Part shown: positions 51,119 through 58,575 of the stretch, piece after piece | How the letters are laid out: every line of letters begins with the position of its first letter | Position numbering within the stretch: the stretch's first letter is position 1 | Assembly (NCBI GenBank): GCA_958402795.1 | Contig: CATXUX010000001.1 | Location: 62,001 to 126,000 of the forward strand | Reading direction: 5' to 3' | Length of the DNA: 64,000 nucleotides | Origin: an uncultured Lachnospiraceae bacterium | GTDB lineage: Bacteria; Bacillota; Clostridia; Lachnospirales; Lachnospiraceae | The notes under the pieces: model-generated | What the model was told of the DNA's origin: nothing | Seen by the model: only the letters and a program-made list of their open reading frames with translations | The model's database searches: none | Program-made: the position numbers and the translations under genes

Positions 51119-52144
51119 TTATTCAATCACATGGATCCAGCCTTCCGGTGCTTCAATATGTCCCATCTGGATCCCGGTCAGGGTATCATACAGCTTCTGG
51201 GTCACCGGTCCCATTTTCTCCATGCCGCTCGGGAAGCAGATTTCTTCACCATGGTTTACAACCTTTCCTACCGGTGAGATTACCGCTGCGGTTCCGCACA
51301 GTCCGCACTCTGCGAAATCCCGAATCTCGTCAAAGTATACTTCCCTCTCTTCTACTTCCAGTCCGAGATAATGTTCTGCTACATACATAAGAGAGCGTCT
51401 GGTGATCGACGGCAGGATCGTATCGGAATGCGGCGTAACAATCTTGTTATCCTTCGTCACAAACAAGAAGTTGGCTCCTCCGGTTTCTTCTACTTTTGTT
51501 CTGGTCGCAGAATCCAGATACATGTTCTCATCGAATCCATTTGCATGTGCCGTCACGATCGCATGCAGGCTCATCGCATAATTCAGTCCCGCCTTGATGT
51601 GTCCGGTTCCATGCGGCGCCGCGCGATCGAAGTCCGATACACAGATCGTCAGCGGCTTTGCACCGCCCTTAAAGTACGGGCCAACCGGTGTACAGAACAC
51701 CCGGAACTGGTACTCATCTGCAGGCTTTACTCCGATTACCGAATTGCTTCCAAACATATACGGACGGATATACAATGTCGCGCCGGAGCCATACGGCGGA
51801 ACATATGCCGCGTTCGCCTTCACCACCTGATCTACTGCGTCAAGGAAGCGCTCTGCAGGAAATACAGGCATCTCCAGTCTCTTCGCGGAATCCATCAGAC
51901 GTGAAGCATTTAAATCCGGACGGAAGGTCACGATATGACCATCTTCTGTCGTATATGCCTTCAGTCCCTCAAACACGGTCTGTGCATACTGCAGAACTCC
52001 GGCACATTCATTGATCACAATATTTGCGTCATCTGTCAACCGGCCGTCATCCCATGCGCCATCCTTATAATCTGACACGTAGCGCTGGTCTGTCACTATA
52101 TAGCCGAACCCAAGATTCTCCCAGTCAATATTCTTTTTCTCCAT
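51119..52144 (-). CDS. ilvE: Branched-chain amino acid aminotransferase
   Basis: 341 residues of fold-type IV PLP aminotransferase. Marks are VLQYAQTVFEGLKAYTTEDG, the lysine in GTGHIKAGLNYAMSLHA, and TKVEETGGANFLFVTKDNKIVTPHSDTILPSITRRSL. It catalyses the last step of Ile, Leu and Val synthesis. The ATG at 52144 follows GGAGGAGATACAG. It lies downstream of ilvBN on the same strand but 126 bases away, so it may have its own promoter. Confidence 0.93.
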   Translation of the reverse strand: MEKKNIDWENLGFGYIVTDQRYVSDYKDGAWDDGRLTDDANIVINECAGVLQYAQTVFEGLKAYTTEDGHIVTFRPDLNASRLMDSAKRLEMPVFPAERFLDAVDQVVKANAAYVPPYGSGATLYIRPYMFGSNSVIGVKPADEYQFRVFCTPVGPYFKGGAKPLTICVSDFDRAAPHGTGHIKAGLNYAMSLHAIVTAHANGFDENMYLDSATRTKVEETGGANFLFVTKDNKIVTPHSDTILPSITRRSLMYVAEHYLGLEVEEREVYFDEIRDFAECGLCGTAAVISPVGKVVNHGEEICFPSGMEKMGPVTQKLYDTLTGIQMGHIEAPEGWIHVIE

Positions 52145-52270
52145 CTGTATCTCCTCCATTCCATACAAAGCACATCAAACGATTCTGTGGATCGTAACTT
52201 TTTTATCGTTCAAATTATAATACGATTCCATATAAAAAACAAGAGTGCGCTCTACTTTTTTTGTTTGCTA

Positions 52271-52780
52271 TCATCTCTCCATCATACTGATGGATTCGAT
52301 CCCCACGCTTCCGCCGCGGACAACCTCGATATTCTTGTATTCTTCTTTGAGCAGTTTCACCACTGCATCGTTCTTCGTTGCCGTCTGGACGAACTCCAGA
52401 AGAACGCTGTCTCTCCCGTAATCGATCACTCTCGCTTTGAAAGTCTCCGCGATCTGGAACAATTCTGTCTTATCTTCCAGCGTACATTTTCTGACTTTGA
52501 CGTACAGGATCTCCTTCATACGCACAAATACATCTGTAAAATCAATGACTTTTATGACTTCTACCATCCGGTTCAACTGCTTTTTGATCTGTTCAAAGGT
52601 CTCGTCGTCGCTCACCGTCGCGATCGTCATGCGGGAAACCGTCGGATCCTCCGTCGTCCCGACCGTCAGGCTGTCCAGATTGTAAGATTTTGCAGAAAAT
52701 AATCCGGAAATCTTGGAAAGAACGCCAACTTGATTTTCTACATATAATGAGATCCATCTTTTCTTAATACCACTTTCCAT
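52271..52780 (-). CDS. ilvN: Acetolactate synthase small (regulatory) subunit
   Basis: 169 residues: an N-terminal ACT domain (KKRWISLYVENQVGVLSKISGLFSAKSYNLDSLTVGTTEDPTVSRMTI) and a C-terminal regulatory domain. It binds valine for feedback control of the large subunit. GATAAGGAGACACGGAT precedes the ATG. It follows ilvB by 72 bases, presumably in the same transcript. Confidence 0.94.
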   Translation of the reverse strand: MESGIKKRWISLYVENQVGVLSKISGLFSAKSYNLDSLTVGTTEDPTVSRMTIATVSDDETFEQIKKQLNRMVEVIKVIDFTDVFVRMKEILYVKVRKCTLEDKTELFQIAETFKARVIDYGRDSVLLEFVQTATKNDAVVKLLKEEYKNIEVVRGGSVGIESISMMER

Positions 52781-52852
52781 ATCCGTGTCTCCTTATCATA
52801 ATTTCGATTCGTTTCCATTTTGCCGCTCCATATGTCCTTCACTTCTGCCGCA

Positions 52853-54571
52853 TCAGCAGTCCAGAATCATCTCTTCGAGTGTTCCTCCCGGCTGGATCAT
52901 CGGAAATACCATTTCTTCCGGATCAATGATAAATTCAATCAATGTCGGCGTTTTCGTATTCTTTTTTGCTTCCTCAAACGCCGCGGCGATCTCTTCCGTT
53001 CTGGTCACACGAAGTCCTTTCGCCCCATAGCTTTCCGCCAGTTTCACAAAATCCGGCGTATACTCCGGCTTCTGTTCCCCGTTGGTTCTGCGCATCAGCG
53101 CACCGGCACGCAGATCGGTCATTCCATAACGTTTCCCATAGAATAACTTCTGCCACTGGCGGACCATGCCGAGATAGGTGTTATTAAATACACATAAAAT
53201 AATAGGAAGCTCTTCCAGTACGGCAGTCGCAAATTCCTGAATATTCATCTGCATACCGCCGTCTCCCGAAATCATAATCACCGGCGTGTCCGGATTTCCC
53301 AGCTTCGCACCGATCGCACCCGGAAAGCCATATCCCATCGTGCCGAGTCCGCCGGACATGATCAGCTTCTTTTTCTCTGTGATCTCCGCATACTGCGCCG
53401 TAAACATCTGGTGCTGCCCTACATCCGTCACAATGATCGCCTCGTCAAACTGACGGTTGATTTCCTCGATAATATCCTGCGGACCCATTGACCCCCGGTT
53501 CTTCATTTTCAGCGGATGTTCCTGTTTCCATACGTCAATCGTCTCCAGCCACTCTTTCGTATTGCAGGATTCCACATACTCGTTCATCTTTGTGACTGCT
53601 TCTTTCGCATCTGCCACGATCGGCACGTCTACGTGTATGTTTCTGGAAATGGACGCCGTATCAATATCGATATGGACGATCTGCGCCTTCGGAGCAAATG
53701 CATGGAGTTTTCCCGTAATCCGGTCATTAAACCGGGTACCGATGGAAAACAGCAGATCACATTCACTCACTGCCATATTTGCCGCATATGCGCCATGCAT
53801 CCCAAGATTTCCGATAAATAACGGGTGCGTTGTCGGAATCGCGCCGCGTCCCATCACGGTCGTTACCACAGGTACATTCGTCTTATCCACGACCTCGCGG
53901 AACACCTCATTTGCCCCCGCGATATTTACCCCGCCACCTGCAAGAAACAGCGGACGTTCTGCCTTATGCAGCATTTTGATCGCACGTTTCAACTGTCCGA
54001 TGTGTACGCTTGTATTGGGCTTATATCCACGGATATTCACGCTCTTAGGATATTCGGCGCTTCCCAGTTCCGACATCACATCTTTCGGCAGATCGATCAG
54101 AACCGGCCCCGGTTTTCCGGTTCGTGCAATATAGAAGGCCTCTTTGATGATCCGTCCCAGATCTTCTCTGTTGCGGACCGTCACGCCATATTTTGTAATA
54201 CTCCGTGTGATCCCAACGATATCCACTTCCTGAAATGCGTCATTTCCGATCAGATGCCGCTCCACCTGCCCGGTAAAACACACAAGCGGGACACTGTCAT
54301 AATTTGCTGTCGCCAGTCCGGTCACCAGATTCGTCGCGCCCGGTCCGCTGGTCACCAGACATACGCCAACCTTGCCGGTTGTCCGCGCGTAAGCGTCCGC
54401 CGCGTGTACCAATGCCTGCTCGTGACGGGGCAGGATCACCCGGATCTCGTTCTGCTTATACAATTCATCACTGATATTGATCGTGCAGGCTCCCGGGTAT
54501 CCGAAGATCGTATCCACACCTTCTTCCCTCAATGCTTTCACCAACAATTTGTTTCCTGAAATTTGTCTCAT
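52853..54571 (-). CDS. ilvB: Acetolactate synthase large (catalytic) subunit
   Basis: 572 residues, thiamine-diphosphate enzyme. Marks are VDTIFGYPGACTINISDELY, the ThDP glutamate region RHEQALVHAADAYARTTGKVGVCLVTSGPGATN, and the ThDP/Mg motif GDGGMQMNIQEFATAVLEELPIILCVFNN. It condenses pyruvate in Val/Leu synthesis and pyruvate with 2-ketobutyrate in Ile synthesis. The ATG at 54571 lies 11 bases after AAGGAGG, where an in-frame GTG overlaps the RBS. It is under the T-box leader. Confidence 0.95.
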   Translation of the reverse strand: MRQISGNKLLVKALREEGVDTIFGYPGACTINISDELYKQNEIRVILPRHEQALVHAADAYARTTGKVGVCLVTSGPGATNLVTGLATANYDSVPLVCFTGQVERHLIGNDAFQEVDIVGITRSITKYGVTVRNREDLGRIIKEAFYIARTGKPGPVLIDLPKDVMSELGSAEYPKSVNIRGYKPNTSVHIGQLKRAIKMLHKAERPLFLAGGGVNIAGANEVFREVVDKTNVPVVTTVMGRGAIPTTHPLFIGNLGMHGAYAANMAVSECDLLFSIGTRFNDRITGKLHAFAPKAQIVHIDIDTASISRNIHVDVPIVADAKEAVTKMNEYVESCNTKEWLETIDVWKQEHPLKMKNRGSMGPQDIIEEINRQFDEAIIVTDVGQHQMFTAQYAEITEKKKLIMSGGLGTMGYGFPGAIGAKLGNPDTPVIMISGDGGMQMNIQEFATAVLEELPIILCVFNNTYLGMVRQWQKLFYGKRYGMTDLRAGALMRRTNGEQKPEYTPDFVKLAESYGAKGLRVTRTEEIAAAFEEAKKNTKTPTLIEFIIDPEEMVFPMIQPGGTLEEMILDC

Positions 54572-54649
54572 ATATGAATTTACCTCCTTTTTCACAGAAG
54601 AACGGGCCCCCGGACATTCCTTATACCGAAAGGTTATATTTCCCTTGAT

Positions 54650-55068
54650 ACAAAGAAACGCCCCAAGCTGACCGTCAGCTTAGGGCGAATATGTGATCCG
54701 TGGTACCACCTAAATTCAGAGAATCTTCTCTGCACTCTGTCAGTACGGGAACGTCCTGCGCAGATCTCATTCTGCGTCTCGCCTTCCGATACTGCTCCCC
54801 GGTAACGTGGGGAAAACGTTGAAACCTACTTGAACCGTACTCCTTGTCTTCTGCGGAATTTCCGAAATACGTTTCGTTCAATCCACCGCTCAAAGGCTAC
54901 TTCCATAATCCCTTCACGAAGATTCACACCTGCCATCTTCTCTCTTTGCTTCCGGAAATTATGTACTCCTCCTCATCACTGCATTTTCCGATTATAGTTC
55001 ATTCTGCTTCGCTTGCGCATTCTCTTTAAGTTATTGCTTATTATACTGGGTGCGCCCTGCTTTGTCAA
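54650..55068 (-). promoter_or_regulatory. T-box leader of ilvB, apparent valine (GUA) specifier
   Basis: The minus-strand promoter is TTGACA (55068-55063), 17 bases, TATAAT (55045-55040). Stem I has CATAAT/ATTATG pairing with the loop-E pair AGTA (5') and GAA (3') around the specifier, and the triplet after GAA is GTA (54900-54898), a valine codon. The T-box core GGTGGTACCACGG is at 54710-54698. The terminator CGCCCTAAGCTGA with TCAGCTTGGGGCG (54687-54659) ends in TTTCTTTG. Uncharged tRNA-Val would favour antitermination. Confidence 0.9.
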
Positions 55069-55199
55069 CACAAAATTTCTGCTAACCGGCTCTTTTCTCC
55101 AATCCTCTTTTCTTCAATAATATCTGCGATTTTTTAAGACAACATCGGGTTCTCTTGAATTAATTTCAAAATACGCGCACCAACGAAATTATCACCATC

Positions 55200-55352
55200 T
55201 TAGCTAGCTTGATCAGTAGCTTGGTTAGTGCCTTGGTCAGAGCCACTAACCAAACTCTTGAACATAGTCTTAATGTCCTCACGCTCAATCGTATATTTCG
55301 GCATAGGATTTCCGGTTTCCTTGCAACTGTCTTTGTTTTTTCCATTTCGCAT
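55200..55352 (-). pseudogene. Small ORF, left copy of the island-flanking repeat
   Basis: A 50-residue frame beginning MRNGKNKDSCKETGNP and continuing KYTIEREDIKTMFKSLVSGS. It is not recognised. A diverged copy of the same DNA (49 of 56 bases from 55246-55301) lies at 63829-63884 in the same orientation, at the other end of the AT-rich island. It looks like the truncated end of a mobile-element gene. Whether it is expressed is unknown. Confidence 0.5.
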
Positions 55353-55376
55353 CCCCATGCCTTAACATTAGCCTTT

Positions 55377-55409
55377 TTGCAAAGCTGACGTTAAACCGTC
55401 GTTTTGCAA
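55377..55409. repeat. Interrupted inverted repeat in the island margin
   Basis: TTGCAAA (55377-55383) and GACG (55387-55390) pair with CGTC (55397-55400) and TTTGCAA (55403-55409). It is a possible element end or weak terminator, with no T tract on either side. Confidence 0.4.
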
Positions 55410-55532
55410 GCATAAAAGCACATAAAATAAAGCATTTTACGGATTTTTCTTATCGACAGGCACGTTTTAGTGAAATCCACATGCAAAGTTCACATTATAA
55501 AAAGAAAACGTACCGTCTAAAATGAAATCAAT

Positions 55533-55592
55533 GCACCGCTATTTCAGAATATACTCACCGCTGATTCTGGAATATGCGCACCGTTCGACTGT
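55533..55592. mobile_element. Probable IS21-type end remnant
   Basis: Three successive units of about 22 bases begin CACCG and share the form CACCGCTATTTCAGAATAT, then CACCGCTGATTCTGGAATAT, then CACCGTTCGACTG. Multiple short repeats of this kind are typical of IS21-family termini. No transposase gene is present, so only an end would remain. About 110 bases separate it from the first island gene; nothing else is visible between 55410 and 55704. Confidence 0.42.
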
Positions 55593-55704
55593 AATTTACA
55601 AATCAAATATCTTTATTGCGGAAATATTGATTAAATTAACACTTTAATATAATTCAAAAATGCTATATTCTTTAGAAAATCTTGTTTTGATGATACAAGC
55701 TTTT

Positions 55705-56919
55705 CTAAATCAAACTTGATAAGTAATTTCTTTTTGTTTCGCAAAACTTTTGATATAACGCTTTATTATCAATCAGCATCTTGTGCTCTGCCTCGCAAGT
55801 TTGACAAAACAATCCTATTTCACAGTTTTTACAATTTTCTTGATTCCATGTACGATGAATTTTCATTTTTTCTCGTGCAATCTCCCCTATTTTATTCTCC
55901 CTAAAACTACTTTCAATTCTCGGATCTATAACATTCCCACAATAAAATTCTTTATATTGCAAATTAGGGCATGGATAGATATCACCTGATGCTGAAATAT
56001 ACAATTCTCTCTCGCCTGCTCTACAATGCCTACAACTTATTTCTCTACTTTTTGTAATATGCCATAGGTAATCAGAAGGCACTAAATCATCTTCATTAAT
56101 ATTTGCTCTTCCATTTAGAAAAAGATTCCTTATAATAGGAACCGCATTGTATTTCTTGCACAGTTCATTAAACTCATTTTCATGCCCTTCCATATATTTT
56201 GTATAAACAGCAGAAATACTAATATTTTCAAATCCTTTTTTCCTAATCAGTTTGATATTTTCAATCGTTCTTTTAAAAACTCCATTACCTCTGACAATAT
56301 CACATGAATTCTGATCATAACCATCTAAACTAATTGATATTCCAGTAATATTGTCCAATATAGAATTAATGTTTTTCTCGTTGATAAGCAATGTATTTGT
56401 AGATAATATTATCTGTCCTTTAAAATTAGTTCTGGCATAATGTAAAAGTTCAATTAAATCTTTTCTCATTATTGGTTCACCGCCGGTAAACACAATTCCT
56501 TTTGGATTTAACATTATAATATAATTTATTGCCATTTTAATGTCATCTGTAGTTAATGCATCGTGAACTATGCAACCACTATCTTGACAACAATGTTTAC
56601 ACTTTAGATTACATCTGTCAGTCACTGCAAAATAAATTTCATTATATTTTGTATCTTCGATGAGCTTTTCGTTCTCTTGCACAAAATATTTAATACGAAC
56701 AAGACCTTCATACAATTTTTTCAGATTATTTTTTATTGTTGATTCTTCATCACTTTCCTGTAAAAATTTATTTAATTCTCCATATTGATTTATTATACTC
56801 GTAATTACTTCAAAATATGCTTTGCTGATTTTTAAATAATCACCAGTCATAACATTCCCGACTAACACCCTATTATTTTTTAAGGGTGTAATTTGAATCG
56901 CCTCTGTATTAATCTTCAT
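55705..56919 (-). CDS. Radical SAM/SPASM peptide-modifying enzyme with N-terminal RRE-like domain
   Basis: 404 residues. The first 90 (ITPLKNNRVLVGNVMTGDYLKISKAYFEVITSI...LYEGLVRIKYF) look like a PqqD/RRE-type peptide-binding winged helix. The radical SAM core has CNLKCKHCCQDSG and the GGEP motif FTGGEPIMRKDL. The C-terminal SPASM region is rich in cysteine (CRHCRAGERELY, DIYPCPNLQYKEFYCGNV, CKNCEIGLFCQTC), enough for two auxiliary 4Fe-4S clusters. Such enzymes install thioether or carbon cross-links in RiPP precursors. The ATG at 56919 follows GGGGGTTTACT. The nearby Cys-rich precursors are the likely substrates. Confidence 0.88.
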   Translation of the reverse strand: MKINTEAIQITPLKNNRVLVGNVMTGDYLKISKAYFEVITSIINQYGELNKFLQESDEESTIKNNLKKLYEGLVRIKYFVQENEKLIEDTKYNEIYFAVTDRCNLKCKHCCQDSGCIVHDALTTDDIKMAINYIIMLNPKGIVFTGGEPIMRKDLIELLHYARTNFKGQIILSTNTLLINEKNINSILDNITGISISLDGYDQNSCDIVRGNGVFKRTIENIKLIRKKGFENISISAVYTKYMEGHENEFNELCKKYNAVPIIRNLFLNGRANINEDDLVPSDYLWHITKSREISCRHCRAGERELYISASGDIYPCPNLQYKEFYCGNVIDPRIESSFRENKIGEIAREKMKIHRTWNQENCKNCEIGLFCQTCEAEHKMLIDNKALYQKFCETKRNYLSSLI

Positions 56920-57041
56920 AGTAAACCCCCATGCCACCTCTGACAATTAAAATAGAAATGCAAAAGCACTCCCCTTCTTTCTTATGAAATTTAATATTTC
57001 TTTGGTAATGTCTTTTTATTTCATTAGAAATATTTTTTACA

Positions 57042-58079
57042 CTATTTCTCCCATAATTTTTTAAATTCTATTAACAATTGGTACATTTTATTTTGTATAT
57101 TACATTTTACAACAGAAGGTGAATCATAACTTCCAGAATAATACTTGTTTACAATTTTGCATGTCTTACTCTCACAATTATCATAAAAAGAACAACCTTC
57201 ACAGTCTTGCGTTTTCTTTTCATTAATCTTGTGAAAATTGTTTAATCTTTTAAAGTCAATTCCATTTTCAACGTCGCCAAGTTCATATTCCTCTACCCCT
57301 GTTGCTAAAATGCAGGGATATAATCTCCCTATTGAAGAAATATGAAATGTACTAATTCCTCCAGAGCATTTTGTCCTAAAATGAAAGTATTGTTCCTTTA
57401 ATGCGTATACGATTTCTTTCGCATCTTTCAGATTACTATCTTGTAAATAAATAATAATTTTTTTTAAACTTTCAAATAGCATATCCAATGTATCCCGACT
57501 CCATCTGTTATCACTTAGATTCGGTTCAAATGCCACTAGTTGATTTGTGATCTTATATAATTCAATGTAATTTTCTGCAAAATTTACAACATTATCTGGA
57601 GTTATTGTCATTCTCACTCTAACTGGCATTTGTTTTGCTAACATCTCATTTAGTGTAAACATAGCTTTTTCATAAGAACCTTTAGAACTATTTTTATATT
57701 TTCGAGCGAAATTATGCCATTTTTCTGTTCCATCTATACTGATAGACACCCACATTTTTTTGAGATATTTATAATGATCATCACATAATGGTATAGTTCC
57801 ATTTGTTGTTATCATATAAATAATCGTTTTTTTCATTTCTAATGCTTTCAGACCATCTACTATTCGCTTAATAACTTTAAAATTTAGTAATGGTTCTCCA
57901 CCACTAAATACTATTTTTAAACGTTCAGGATTTACTTCTTCATCCTTTTTATTTATAAACCTCACAACTCCATCGGCTGTATTTTCTGTCATATAGTCTA
58001 TATGCTTATGTACATAACAATATTCGCATAATAAATTGCAATCGTTTGTCACCCAAATAGTTACTGCTAAATCTTTCAT
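57042..58079 (-). CDS. Second radical SAM/SPASM enzyme
   Basis: 345 residues. The radical SAM motif CNLLCEYCYVHKH lies at the extreme N-terminus, without a leader-binding domain. FSGGEPLLNF and a SPASM-type tail follow (FRTKCSGGIS, RLYPCILATGVEEYELGDVENG, CEGCSFYDNCESKTC), in the style of anaerobic sulfatase-maturase-like peptide enzymes. AGAGGTGACAA precedes the ATG. The RRE-like domain on the partner enzyme may serve both. It lies directly downstream of the two precursor genes, separated by a poly-G/poly-C tract. Confidence 0.87.
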   Translation of the reverse strand: MKDLAVTIWVTNDCNLLCEYCYVHKHIDYMTENTADGVVRFINKKDEEVNPERLKIVFSGGEPLLNFKVIKRIVDGLKALEMKKTIIYMITTNGTIPLCDDHYKYLKKMWVSISIDGTEKWHNFARKYKNSSKGSYEKAMFTLNEMLAKQMPVRVRMTITPDNVVNFAENYIELYKITNQLVAFEPNLSDNRWSRDTLDMLFESLKKIIIYLQDSNLKDAKEIVYALKEQYFHFRTKCSGGISTFHISSIGRLYPCILATGVEEYELGDVENGIDFKRLNNFHKINEKKTQDCEGCSFYDNCESKTCKIVNKYYSGSYDSPSVVKCNIQNKMYQLLIEFKKLWEK

Positions 58080-58162
58080 TTGTCACCTCTCAGGTATGTG
58101 TCATTTACAATTAATGGACTAATTTCGCATTTTCAAGCGAGGGGGAAAGTCCCAAAACACTC

Positions 58163-58173
58163 ACCCCCCCCCC
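58163..58173. repeat. Eleven-base C homopolymer between precursor and enzyme genes
   Basis: A run of eleven C (G on the coding strand) lies between precursor A and the second radical SAM gene. On the minus strand it is followed 18 bases later by CCCCC, so a G-rich stem could form and attenuate read-through into the enzyme genes. The run is prone to slippage. Confidence 0.55.
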
Positions 58174-58216
58174 TGCTTTTTACATCTTAATACACCGATT
58201 CGTAAATCACTATGTA

Positions 58217-58333
58217 CTAAAACAAACCTGTAAAAATTGCACAATGTCCACTTCCGCAATCATGCAAGCAGTCATTTCCTTCTGCAGCCTGCTCTTCCAT
58301 ATTAAAATCTTCATTCTTTAATACTTCTAACAT
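58217..58333 (-). CDS. RiPP precursor peptide, copy A
   Basis: A 38-residue ORF too short for ordinary gene calls. The leader begins MLEVLKNEDFNMEEQAAEG and the core is NDCLHDCGSGHCAIFTGLF, with cysteines at 22, 26 and 31 (C-x3-C-x4-C) and a hydrophobic Gly-containing tail. The RBS AAGGGGGTGAAAAAG is strong. It differs from copy B by one residue (Val4/Ile4), while eight of the nine base changes are silent, counting the stop change. That shows selection on the peptide. It is directly upstream of two radical SAM/SPASM genes, which presumably cross-link the cysteines. Confidence 0.88.
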   Translation of the reverse strand: MLEVLKNEDFNMEEQAAEGNDCLHDCGSGHCAIFTGLF

Positions 58334-58381
58334 CTTTTTCACCCCCTTAAAATTCCATGGGAACCTCACTCTGCCAATCTC

Positions 58382-58498
58382 TTAGAATAAACCTGTGAAG
58401 ATTGCACAATGTCCACTTCCACAATCATGCAAGCAGTCATTTCCTTCTGCAGCCTGCTCTTCCATATTAAAGTCTTCATTCTTTAATATTTCCAACAT
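58382..58498 (-). CDS. RiPP precursor peptide, copy B
   Basis: A 38-residue ORF encoding the same peptide as copy A except Ile for Val at position 4. The RBS is GGAAAGGGGTGAAAAAG. It lies 78 bases after the ABC permease gene ends and 49 bases before copy A. An AT-only inverted repeat (about 58539-58565) sits upstream and may be a terminator or promoter element. Two copies suggest high dosage of the precursor. No protease gene for leader removal is in the cluster. Confidence 0.88.
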   Translation of the reverse strand: MLEILKNEDFNMEEQAAEGNDCLHDCGSGHCAIFTGLF

Positions 58499-58575
58499 CT
58501 TTTTCACCCCTTTCCTTTGAATGCTTGAGATTTCATCTCACAATATATATTTAAAAAATATATATTCTTCTCATT

